Of a stretch of DNA of 64,000 nucleotides, positions 36,401 through 46,455 are shown in pieces (the first letter of the stretch is position 1; the number at the start of each line of letters is the position of its first letter). The position numbers were made by a program, and so were the translations under genes. This DNA is from Cloeon dipterum (taxonomy: Eukaryota; Arthropoda; Insecta; Ephemeroptera; Baetidae), in contig NC_088789.1 of the NCBI RefSeq assembly GCF_949628265.1, forward strand, positions 23,615,883 through 23,679,882, given 5' to 3'. The notes beneath the pieces were generated by a model that was not told the DNA's origin, did no database searches, and saw only the letters and a program-made list of their open reading frames with translations.

Positions 36401-37108
36401 TTGGCGTGTTCGTTCCGCGCCAAAACTACCACCTATAAATATTGTAAACATTTAAATTTACCTTGATTTTTAAATTTTATTCAAAGACATAACCTCCCAA
36501 AATATTAAGAAAATTCTCTCAGTACGTTGATACTCTGCAAAACAAAATTTCTTGCCATTTTTAAACTATAGAAAAATTGGCCGCTTTCTTTGGTGCTATA
36601 ATTTAATTTCGTTTATTAAACACCTATTTGTGTACAACAGATTATATTATATAACAGATAATTGTCAGGTCAGTCATTTGGCAGGTAATTTTGCTGCCTG
36701 GGTCAGACTCATCTGGTTCTTGTCACAGCTTAAAAAGTGATAGAAATCCATGCTCTTATCACAAAGTTTACAAACACAGCCTGGAAGAGCTTCACTATGA
36801 AATTCTTTTGGTGCTATAATTGAATGTAATTTTTCTGGCATATTAAATTTCAAATAGTTATAAGCTCACCTATAACACTTCCGCATTTTTTTTAGAAATA
36901 TAATAAATTATCTATGGTTTCCAATTAAAAGTTGCGTTCTAATTACGCCATTAAAGCCTCGATTCTCCGCTGAAAGTTATAATCAAAGGAAATCGGATCG
37001 CTGCTGCCCGTACCAAGTAATTAAATTCAAATCAGTTCAAGTAATAATAATTGTATGCGGAGAAGTCCCGAACTTCTTGCGACTCACGTTAATCAAGACG
37101 AGTTTCAT
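30429..37108 (-). CDS. Small secreted peptide precursor, three coding exons, 92 residues
   Basis: Coding exons are 37108-37088, 35744-35648 and 30589-30429. Phases (0, then 1) join exactly and end in TAA. The start MKLVLIN runs into ALLLLALGACLISA, a textbook signal peptide, with likely cleavage before FPSPDSAG. The mature part is Gly-rich (YGGIPYGSVSGALGQGAQG) and then basic, with RRPVYGVKGGKKPIRAPQF at the C-terminus. It holds two dibasic sites, RR and KK, the second preceded by Gly, so prohormone cleavage and amidation are possible (inference). A TATAAAT box lies at 37241-37247 on the same strand. The final intron, about 5.1 kb, contains the complete P-loop gene on the opposite strand. No family recognised. 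Exon 1 is only 21 bp but has a good donor (gtgagt). Extra exons inside the large intron cannot be excluded. Confidence 0.68.
31380..32015 (+). repeat. Two decayed copies of the TTAA repeat family
   Basis: Two diverged partial copies in tandem, about 31380-31720 and 31740-32015. Both show the central landmarks: ttcggtagatctcaacgacaggaat in the first, and cactgttggatagatcgcgtc followed by gagaggaatc in the second. Ends are not definable. Confidence 0.5.
32029..32256. mobile_element. Short TIR element (about 228 bp)
   Basis: Left end tagaggtctcagccggctg, right end cagccgccgccctaagacctcta. The terminal 9 bases are perfect complements and the match extends imperfectly to about 20. A TA stands at both ends, as for Tc1/mariner-type insertions. 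The interior is far GC-richer than the surrounding DNA and has no convincing coding capacity. It lies upstream of the P-loop gene. Confidence 0.6.
32425..35540 (+). CDS. P-loop NTPase-like protein with N-terminal membrane anchor, three exons, 285 residues
   Basis: Exons are 32425-32736, 33911-34302 and 35387-35540, with consensus splice sites and phases 0 and 2, ending in TAG. The start MEGLKEASW was chosen as the first ATG before the hydrophobic span AMSVSVMAVFAILAAVY (residues about 12-30), which should anchor or direct it to a membrane. A Walker A motif, FLLGGPGVGKTK, ends exon 1. Exon 2 has a later hydrophobic strand, RRIVLVTGK, and exon 3 ends DDYYPKGCYVG. P-loops of this form bind nucleotide triphosphates. 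The N-terminal membrane segment, the P-loop and a C-terminal Gly-Cys pair recall torsin-type AAA+ proteins, but similarity is weak, no clear Walker B acidic pair is visible, and an unrelated P-loop kinase is possible. The whole gene is nested in an intron of the minus-strand peptide gene. Confidence 0.75.
33480..33690 (+). repeat. Decayed partial TTAA-family copy
   Basis: Shows the diverged gatcgtgaatcgtgacaggaag block and a terminal tgttgtatcaatcctcttt next to ttaa. It lies in intron 1 of the P-loop gene. Confidence 0.4.
35629..35634 (+). terminator. Poly(A) signal of the P-loop gene
   Basis: AATAAA 89 bp after the P-loop stop codon and only 14 bp before the antisense exon 35648-35744. The two genes therefore barely avoid overlapping in mature sequence. 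Confidence 0.5.
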
Positions 37109-37240
37109 CTTCTCTTCGTTGCGGACGGAAGGAGCAAGCAGGTATGAATTAGAAACACAATCAACTCAGCTCTCACTCCAAATTGGCACTAGCAGGTTCA
37201 AATGAAAAGCTACTCCTCTTGTCCCAAGGCCCCGCTCTCC

Positions 37241-37247
37241 ATTTATA
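37241..37247 (-). promoter_or_regulatory. TATA box of the small secreted peptide gene
   Basis: TATAAAT on the minus strand in a GC-rich setting, 133 bp upstream of the MKLVLIN start codon. This would allow a 5' UTR of about 100 bases. Confidence 0.45.
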
Positions 37248-40200
37248 CGCGCGCCCGACTCCGACTCCTACTCGTCGTCGTCGTTGCCGCCGCCGCGGGA
37301 AACCGAACAGGCGAGAGAAACAAATCAAACTCCGACCGGCAGATGCAAATCCGAAAATGGGGAGCGTTACGAGTGGCCTTCTGCCCGAATTCGCACGTAC
37401 TCCCGGTTTAATAATAGGATGCGGCGTATGACGTGCGCGCGTGTTCTATCTCACAACGAATCCAGCCCTTTTTCGGCATAATCTGTTTTTTTTGCTCAAC
37501 TCGCCTCTGCAACTTATTTTACTGCGTACCATTTTCCAAATGGTGCCCCGCCACATAAAAAAGGTTCAGCAATCAACATTTCGAGAGAGAGCAGTAGCTC
37601 GCCTGCTTTCCTGCTCGACTGCAAAAGACTCCCAGAGTCCCTGGGCGTCCCTCGGGGGGCCATCAACGTTTCCGCTGATAACGGTTTTTATGTGATTTAT
37701 ATATACATGCCGCCCATTTTAATTAGCGAGCAAAATTTGAGAGCTCCTCGGTTTTTTCGCCTTGACAACAAAAATATTCTTCCTGAAAGCTATGAGATTT
37801 TTTCTCTGCAGATTTTATATTAAAAGACTGATTTTCCGCCCAAAAATTGGTTTTTAAATTTATAAATTGGATATTTGTGAGTTTCTCATTTCAAAAGGTA
37901 TTGTTTACAATTTGATTTAGCCAATTTTCTAACTTCTAAACACCGTTCCATTCCAACACTCGTAATTCTCTTGCATTATTTGATATTTTCCTCAATAAAA
38001 GCCGTCTCAAAAAATAAATTTTCAGCACATTTAAACGAACTAATGAATAAGGAAGACCTTATATACATGACGAAAGATATGAAAACAAATAAATTAATTT
38101 AATGCTATTTAAATTAAGTTAATAACCTAAATGATGAAGATAAAAAAATTATGCAGTACTTTCTGCATTGCTATAAACGCACAGACTGATAAGACGTTAT
38201 TGATTTAACAAAAAAAATATTAGAGCTGTGTTTTAATCACCTTCCTTTCTAATTCCTTCCATAAATAAAATGAATTTTTAATTTATTTTAAGCCAATTTT
38301 GTTATTATTTACTTCAGAAATAGATTAATTTTAAATTTAAGGAAAATAGTTTTGTACTTTTGGAAGAAAAACACTTAATTAAAAAAAAATTAATTTTAAT
38401 AATTTGAATTCTTTCTTTTTAATTATTACTTTTAGCCGATTTTGACCAAACTAATTGTAATAAATAATTTAAAATATAATTTTAAAGAAAAAATATTAAA
38501 AAAAGTGACGTCAAACAGTTTCATTATACGCAACTTTCACAGTTAATAAAATTTGGAAATGCATTTCATTAATTCATTATATTATATTACCTTAGCGAAT
38601 ACTCATAATATTATTAAATATATAATTTTGATAAAACCTTTATTTTACGAAGCACGAAATAACATGCAAAACATTAGGAATGTTTTTGTGTTTAGAATAA
38701 CAGTTAATTTTGATCAGGACCTATAAAATGAAAAAGATGTTGGAAAGCACTCACAGTCATTATTCGCTCTTTAGTAATAACGACGACTAAAACTGGTGGA
38801 CATTTTCATTAAAATGGACTGAAATTCCTGATGCTCCATTACCAATGAAAATGAAAACGATAAAATCGATATGCTTTTACATTCCAGCCACCTAATGATT
38901 CTACCAAAAAACGAAATTTATGCAATGCTCCCAGCCGTCGGTGTTTTCGGAGTCTGTTTACATAAGCTGGCGATCGCAAATCACAACACACAATTCGAAA
39001 CTGTGCTACGTGCACGGGGCGCAGTCGTGCCGATTATTCAATTCTCGGCCTTCGGATCGTTCGATTGCTGGCCGCGTTGATATATACGTGTGATTTGTTA
39101 TTTGTATGCGCCTTGTAAAGGACTGCCGTTTTTATCATTCAGGGCAGCTTCATGCGATGCTCGCTCGTTCGTTTACTTGCTTTTTATTCATGCTTCACCG
39201 CGCGTGATGCAACGGTGAAGGATGAAAGAAAGAGAGACCTGCATGAAGTGGAAACTGCTCTGTGTGTTGCGTCGTTAGCGCAGAAAATTCCTTTTCAAAA
39301 TAATAAAAAAAAATTAGAGCTCCTCCGCAGCAGCGTAAAATAACTAATTTCATTAAAAGGAATAAAATGCATTCGTATTCCCGGTTAATAATTCATTTGT
39401 GGAGAGCGTTTAACTCTGCTGAATGTAATTTGTTTTATTCAGATTTACTCATTTAAATATTACATTTTGAAATAAATGATGATGATGAATGCAAAAGAGA
39501 TTTGCATTTTTGCAAAATGAAAGCCCTTTTCCAACGACAAGAAAATACGAGAGTGCGGATGTTTACTATGCGCAGCTCTTTTCTTGGGAAAGATGGACGA
39601 GAAATAAAATATGGAGAGTACTTGATCTGCACGTTTAGTTTTTCATCTATTTTTTACACTACTTGTCTTGTAAATGAATTCAAATGAGAATAAATCATTG
39701 CAGTGAATGCAGTTTAAGTCTTGGTAGAAATTGTAGTTTGTAATAAAGTTTATATTTTTCTCAAATGATTTATTGTTGTGAGATTTTTACGCGCAAATTT
39801 AACATATTTTGAAGCCTTAAAAAATGTAGATCAAAGTGGTGTTGCCAACATTTCGCGAAATATCGACGGTCAAAACTTGAAAAATATTAATTATTCGATT
39901 TTTACATATTTTGCCACTGTCAAATATCGGGTTCTAACAATCAGAATTGCAAAAACTGCGCAACAAGCAAGACTTTTAAAAACGCATTACTTTTTAGCAA
40001 ATTCTAATTTTTGCATCAAAACTCATTCTCAAACATTTTTGATAAAACGATGAAAGTTAAATCATTTTTGTCAAAAACATTCAATTTTAATCGTATCAAG
40101 TTACAAGAAAGTATGAAATCTAGAACAGAGGTGTTTTATGTTACAGTTTCTTTATAATTTATAATAAAAAAACATTTGAAGGAAAATGAATTTTTGCTTC

Positions 40201-42937
40201 CTCAGTTTTCTTGGAATGACTGCCTGAATTCGTCAAAACATCCTACAATAATTAGCATCTCATAAAAATAATTAAAAATTCAACTACATAATATAGAACA
40301 AAACCCCCGTTAAACTGACTGTCAAAACTAACTTCCTTCATTAATCAGTTTAAAATGTTTTAAAGCGTCAAAAATTTGCAAGTTGGTCCAAAATGAATGC
40401 CCTCTCATATATTGAAATTTTCCAGCGAGCACCATTATTTATAACAATTTTAGTAGGATAAGGCAAATAAAATAAAGTGCAATAATACAATACAATACAA
40501 ATATTTTTGAATTGTTGGATGCAACAAGCAGTTGATCGATAAACAATGTGTTCTACAATTTTTAATAATTCAATAAGGACCTTTGCTACAATTTTCTCCA
40601 AAATTTACAGCGCCTCGGACTACATTTTCTTGGCAGATTCCTCTCGTCTAGTTCTGTCGAAAACAACTCTTTGTTGTGAAATAAAATAGGACTTCAGGGA
40701 GATAGTCCTCACCATTTGAAAAGCATGCTAACTTTTCAGCCACTTTCCTAAAAAATTTACATTGCTACTTGGGTCAATTTTGGCTTCAAATGAATCCTAA
40801 GGAATGAGTTCTAGCATTGGCAACAAAGGTTTTCCAGCATTTTGCAGTATCAATCCTCTATTAAAAATAAAACTTTTTAGAGAGGCAAAAAGAACAAAAT
40901 TTATCAACTTATTTGACCTAAAAAAAATTACAACGCGCAGAAACCCATTTCCAATAGAAACTCTAACATAAGAAAGTTTGTTGAAGGAAAAATACGGTGG
41001 CTCTTCCTCAATAAATCTCCTCCTCCGTGAATTCCACAGAATACGCTGGCCCAGATGGCAGAGTGTGTTGTTTTATCCGTCACTTGATTCCTTTCCTCGC
41101 CCGATGAAAGGGTGACGTGCCGAGCGTTTCGTTTCCAAACAAAACTCAAAAATTCCAACGAGGAAAAAAACATCAAAGGAAAAGAGTTCACAAAGGCGAA
41201 AAGCAAGAGTTGCATTTTGAAACGTCCGCGAGTGGAAATAAGACGAACTGATGCCGTTTCCGCGTTCGTGTAAGCCGCGCACAAACTTTTCCACGCTCCT
41301 CGCGCAAATACCCAAGAAGCGAAAATGCGTCCTGTACGTCGTGTGCAGGCCTGGCAGGCAGCTGGCGAGATGTATGTTCCTCCCAGGACGTGCGAGAGCC
41401 GCAAAATAGAAAAGCAGCCCAGTTGATGCAAAACGTACCCTTGGTGGGGGTTTTGTGTGTGTGTGTAGTCTAAAGTGTCCCACGTTCTCCGCGTTTCGAT
41501 TTGTTTTTCTTCGATCAAGCGCAGGATAAGCGCTGCAGGCGCGGCCGGAAAATAATTCAGCCCAATCAAGTGGAATTTTGCTGCATTTGAGAGTATCCTT
41601 TGAGAGAAACGCCGCCTGAATTTCAGGAAACCATTTCCAGCTGAGTGCAGAAGCATGTTATTAATTCATGCGCGCGTTTCCTTTGTGAGCGCTTAAAATT
41701 AGCTGCTCTCGCGCTGTTAAAATATTGAATTGACTTGAACACGCACTCACACACGCATCCGGCAACTAATTTCTCTTTCAAGTTATCATATATTATCCTC
41801 AAGAGAGATAAATTGGATTAAGATGATGATAAATGCGTTTGCTTTCTCCTCCGTTATCAGGGAACGAAGTTATTACGAATGATAGCGAGCATAATTTCTG
41901 GAACGATATGTTGCACAGATATAAGCCGTTAAATTTATAGAAATGATATTATTTTTATTTAGTGAACGTTCAACCACTTCTGTAATAATGTCAGTTGAAA
42001 CTAAAGATTACCATTGATGTCTAAACTCTGCATGAGAATGACTGAGGACTGAGGATGGACGACTATGACCAATGCTGTCAATTTCAGACTTTATGAGAGA
42101 ACTATTTTAATATTTTTTTTTAAATTTAACTGTATTTTAAGTGCAATCAACACATTGCTACTGTTAAAATTTAGCCTTTTAACTGAAAAATGTAAATTTT
42201 TTTACTTAATATCCAAATATTATGTGATTTTCTGAAAGAGAATGTTGTGCCGAGTGAACCAACTTGAAAAAGGAAACCTGAAACATTTTGAGTTCTTTAT
42301 AAATTTTACCTCCGCTTTTCAAATCATATGGAGATAAAATATTTTTTAAAAACTGTTCATTAAAAAGCGAGAAATATTGTTTTTCACAAACAATAATTGT
42401 GAAAACGTTGTTTATGCTCGAAATTTGCATAATTTGCGCACTATAAAATATTTGACTAGTTTATTCAGTTCAATATTATTTGCATTTGAATAATTCAAGC
42501 AAAAGTTTGGCTCAGCAACTAAAGGGTTACCGCAGCAACCAACCAATCTTAATATAACTACGTGGTTTTCCTTTTCTATAAGAGCAAACACATATTTTGA
42601 TTTAATTAGCCAGAAAGGAACAATTTGAGTGCAACCGCAATATCCGGCAAACCCAACTATGTAAACGTGTGAAACTACTCTGTGCGGTTTTCCTTGATGA
42701 ATTGCCAGTGAGCACATTTTGATGCCAAATAATATTTATGCATACTAAAAGGGCGAGAAATTTTGATAACATTTTAATATCAAAGTGAAGTATTTTATGT
42801 GGTTAAATATATTTGTGGTTGAGGTTTGGTTATTGATAAGGAAAATGTCAATTGCTATGTAAAGTGAACGTGCACCAGCAGTCCCAGACATCTTTGAAGA
42901 AATCTCTACCTATAACACCTCCCTGTTGGATTGAGCT
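37248..42937. other. Intergenic region, AT-rich, with one reverse TTAA-family copy
   Basis: No supported gene. A 242-codon open frame on the minus strand (40928-41656) lacks any recognised motif. Long AT-rich tracts dominate 37700-38900. A reverse-orientation TTAA-family copy lies at about 40475-40860. Confidence 0.5.
40475..40860 (-). mobile_element. Reverse-orientation TTAA-family element, diverged
   Basis: Reads on the minus strand from ttaa (40861-40864) through agaggattgatactgcaaaatgctgg to a decayed terminus near 40475. The central gacgagaggaatc motif is kept. Confidence 0.6.
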
Positions 42938-43159
42938 ATGGACTTGAAAGATTTCTTACTGTTGCTAGCACTTATTAACTGTTCCAGTGGCGCCCTTGCT
43001 GCAATTCTAAATATCTTTCAGGACATGGGCGCACGGGCCTCCAATGAGGCCCGTGCGCCCATGTTATTGGGACGCGGCGTGTTCGCTAGTTGTTCGCTAT
43101 CAGAAACCTATAAAAATCGTCAATTTAGTCGGTTGGATTGTTTAGGTCCCCCAATTTAA
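42938..43159 (+). pseudogene. Orphan signal-peptide exon related to the C-type lectin first exon
   Basis: Starts MDLKDFLLLLALINCSSG, which parallels MDLKILILLTLATQSFA of the intact lectin 711 bp downstream. Where the intact copy has a GT donor after a caag-ttcag context, this copy reads ctttcag and runs straight into a perfect GC-rich palindrome (43023-43064). The frame then continues to a stop at 43157-43159. No other lectin exons follow before the next start. It looks like a truncated tandem duplicate, or an alternative first exon that lost its donor. Confidence 0.55.
43023..43064. repeat. Perfect palindrome, 19-bp arms and 4-base loop
   Basis: acatgggcgcacgggcctc (43023-43041), loop caat, then the exact complement (43046-43064). 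It is GC-rich in an AT-rich setting and interrupts the end of the orphan lectin exon. A neighbouring 15-mer (43053-43067) also occurs inverted at 45135-45149. Confidence 0.9.
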
Positions 43160-43589
43160 TTTTAAATTCATATGAGTAAAAGAGTAAATTTCCCTTCTCG
43201 AATTATTAATTACTCTTTTAATGTGCAATTAGATTATATATAGTACTCTGATAATTTTTCCCACGCAGTTCTTAAAAACTCTTGCAAAACCAACTGTCAA
43301 AAAGGTATGAATTATTGTTGTTCTTGGCGAGTACTGAAAATTAAAACAAGGAAAATATAATCAAGTATTTCATTGAACCATTAATCAAGGGGATAATCTC
43401 AACTTTGACATAAATATATCTGTTTTCCTGTGACTCTTTCCTTGTGTTGTACTTTTCTAATTTAATTTGTATCACATCAATTTAACATTACACATTCCTA
43501 TTACAGGCATCGATAAAAATGATCTCAGAGACGTTTTGAGCTTTGATCGCCTTTAACCCAGTGTAATCATTGATATGACCTACTCGCTT

Positions 43590-43597
43590 TATATAAA
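43590..43597 (+). promoter_or_regulatory. TATA box of the C-type lectin gene within a perfect 20-bp palindrome
   Basis: TATATAAA 52 bp upstream of the residue that would be about 7 codons before the start; the ATG itself is at 43649. The surrounding ctcgctttatataaagcgag (43583-43602) is its own reverse complement. Spacing fits a start site near 43620. Confidence 0.6.
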
Positions 43598-43648
43598 GCG
43601 AGGCCTCCGGCAACATTTAGATTACTCCAAGGAAAGCTCTTCTCCATC

Positions 43649-44925
43649 ATGGACTTGAAAATTTTGATTTTGCTGACACTGGCAACTCAATCGTTTGCAG
43701 CTATTAATCAAGTTCAGGTACGCTCTATATTCTGGTTACTTTTTTCGTTCATACATGAAATATTTAGACAACGATATTGGGATAGTTAAATACATTAAAA
43801 TCTGTTAAATAGGACACTTTTAATACAATTGAATAAATTTTCCAGGACCAACCGACCTCGAGCTGTGAGTAAGTAGCCATTGAATTCACCATTTTCAATA
43901 AATATAATTAAATTAAATTCGAAGCGTTGTTGCATTGGGCGAGGCACTGTGCGATAAAAGGGTAGAGATCGTGGAAGAAAAACTCAAAGGCGTTTATACG
44001 TTGGTGAAGCTGAACAAACTGCTTTGTGAAAATCAAATCAGAGCCCAACGCGAGAGTGAAGAAAAGCAGGAACAAATCTGCGAGCAGAGGTAACGTCATT
44101 AGCTTGTACTATATGAACCACCAATGATCATTCTTTGCAAAACAGAATTCAACAAGTGCACCAACAATGCAAGGACAATGTCACGAAATCCGCTACGCAC
44201 ACATGTAAAAACAATATTTTTTTTAATATTACTTTTTAGTACTCTCAAAAACTACTTGGAATATATTTCTTTACAGTAATATTTATTCCCAAATATAGCT
44301 TAATGAATAATTAATTGGGACTAAAGAAATAAAAACTAGGCAGCTGGTACTTTTTCAAGCAATTTTCACAATCTGAAATTTTGGATTTTCGGTTTCTAGC
44401 TGAAAAAACTGTTGGCGCAAGCGTTTCTGGAGAATTACAGTCACTTTATCCAGGCTCAAAGTACTTCATCAGTTCTGAAAAGGTAGAGGAAAACTCTTAA
44501 TTTTAATTACTAACATTCACTTAACTCTATTTTAGTTGAGCTTGCATTTCGCAGTCAAGTTTTGCAAGTCAAACGGAATGGAGTTGGTCAGCATTGAAAC
44601 AGAGGCCGAAAACAGAGCACTTCTAAGAGCTATTAGTTTGTTTTACTACATTTTCATATCACTTAATTAAATGGTTTAATGTCAAGGTCAGCAATACTAT
44701 TATTGGATCTCTGGCACCGTTTTGGGATCGAATAATCGGAAGTTCTATTGGGCTGGAACTGGACAAGATCTTCAAGGTTTCAAGTTCTTCAGCAGAGGAG
44801 AGCCAAATAACCAAGGTGGAAATGAAAATTGTCTTAATTTGAAACCAAGTGGAGGATCTCATATTTGGAATGATAGTCCGTGTGAAAGTCTCATCAAGTT
44901 TATTTGTGAGCTTGAACTTAGTTAA
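43649..44925 (+). CDS. Secreted C-type lectin with coiled-coil stalk, seven exons, 245 residues
   Basis: Exons are 43649-43717, 43846-43868, 43925-44089, 44146-44204, 44400-44482, 44536-44635 and 44687-44925. The phases are consistent and the frame ends in TAA. A signal peptide (MDLKILILLTLATQSFA) is followed by a short linker with a cysteine. A charged helical segment in exons 3-4 (KRVEIVEEKLKGVYTLVKL) may form a coiled coil for oligomerisation. The C-type lectin domain starts in exon 5-6 (LHFAVKFCKSNGMELVSIET) and has four cysteines (KFC, ENC, SPC, FIC). The EPN tripeptide in GEPNNQGGNENC and the WND motif in HIWNDSPC are the calcium and sugar ligands of mannose-type lectins. Such proteins act extracellularly in pattern recognition. 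The acceptor of exon 3 has a weak pyrimidine tract and was set by frame. Poly(A) signal at 44977. Confidence 0.85.
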
Positions 44926-44976
44926 GATAATGTATTATTTCCTGCCTTACATGTATACTCAACTAAACCGCCAATT

Positions 44977-44982
44977 AATAAA
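44977..44982 (+). terminator. Poly(A) signal of the C-type lectin
   Basis: AATAAA 52 bp after the lectin stop codon. Confidence 0.55.
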
Positions 44983-45024
44983 AGTCTCAAGTTTCTCACA
45001 GATTAAGGTTGATTTTCGTTGAGG

Positions 45025-45455
45025 TTTTTTTTTTTTGCTCTTTTTATCCCTGTCCGAGGACCGGAGGACCGGGAAGGGCGCGCACTGCACTAGCACGAAT
45101 GCTGAAACCCGGGTCCCAATAACACCGCGAACGGATAACATGGGCGCACCAGGCCGCACAGGGACCCAGCCCACTCAAGGGCCACTTGCCTCCGCACCGA
45201 GGACTTTTTATTTGAAACGCTAGACATTCGTCCCGTGAAGCCAAATCACGCATGCTGGAAAGGTGCAAACCAGCAAGTAGCGAGTCGGCGCCGGTGCGCC
45301 TCCCAGCCCGTTGAGCAATTTGAGCAATTCGAGTCACTAAACTAACCACTTTTTGCCATTTCTGACATTGGGTAGCCAGTATTAGATCTCCCAACTGCTC
45401 AAATACCTCTCATTGCTTTGACACTCCTGAGAGTGCCTTAACAATGCGAGCCAAC
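45025..45455 (-). mobile_element. Possible poly(A)-tailed retroposon, minus orientation
   Basis: A T-run (45025-45036) would be the poly(A) tail on the minus strand. It is followed by about 420 bp that is much GC-richer than its surroundings. A 116-codon open frame runs through it on the minus strand, but I recognise no reverse transcriptase or nuclease motif. It could be the 3' end of a LINE or a SINE. No clear target duplication seen. Confidence 0.35.
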
Positions 45456-46455
45456 GGGCTGGTTCATTCAAATTAAAGAAAGATTATTTACAATTCAGGA
45501 TTTGATCAATGGAGACGTAATATTTGTCTCCCAAATATAACACTTTTCGTTCATGTTTCTAAAATATCCTAGATTAAACTTGTTGAAAGTCTTAAAAATT
45601 CGGTAATTATTATTTTGTATATATTGTAAAGAATTTTACAATATAGATGCTTTTAAAATAGAGGTGAGACATTAAATTTTCAGAATAAAATGATCACAGC
45701 GCCTTTGTGCTCTTCCGTAGAATTTCAACCTTCTACAGCGGCTCACAAAATTTTAATTTTGAGAACAAAGGGCTGGTTGGGAAATTTTCCAGCCTGGCTA
45801 GTGGAAAATGCGTTTAATTAAATTAAGAGCGGGCTCCCCAAGCAATGAGCCGGGTCGCAGCGATGAAAGCAGCTTGTTGGCCACGCTGAATCAGCCAGGA
45901 AGCAGATGTTAATTCCCAAACTGCATGAAAACAGTCTGGGTGCGAAATTATTGTGTGTGTCTGCTGCCATAATAATAAAGCCCGATGCGCGCCGCGATGA
46001 AATTTATCGGCTCGCATGCAGAAAATTGCAGACACTCTTCTCCTGATTGCGCCGTAAATTTAAATAACACGCACACGTACGGCCTGAGGCATGCACGAAA
46101 ATCCACAGGCCCACTCGCCTCCCTCGAGGCTCGGCTTTTGCGAGTTTGAATGAACCCACGCACACATACACAAACGGCGTGTTTTGAGGCAAAACAAGAA
46201 TGAATTTATACACAAATCCCCCCTTTGAAAGCAAAGACGAATAAATTGCGGTTTGCTCTGCATTTATTGCTGTCGGAGAAAAGCTTTTCGCCGCCCGCCC
46301 TCCTTTGCATCGGGGGCGGTCGATCTCCTTCTTTTTCACATAAATACATAAAAATTCTCGTTGATGAGTCAGGCTGGCTCGGCGCTGTTGCATGCCCGCC
46401 GCAGGTCAGTGGAGGAAGAGGAAAAAAGGGCCACTTTGCGGCTTGATTTATGGCA
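45456..46455. other. Spacer and 3' flank of the His/Tyr-rich gene
   Basis: No coding exon supported. The part 45830-46440 is the likely 3' UTR and flank of the minus-strand His/Tyr-rich peptide gene, with an AATAAA on that strand at about 46262-46267. Confidence 0.4.

Noticed and set aside
40928-41656. 242-codon minus-strand frame
   Set aside because: No signal peptide, domain, repeat or splice context, and mixed composition. The region has moderate GC content, so such a frame can occur by chance. RNA evidence would be needed.
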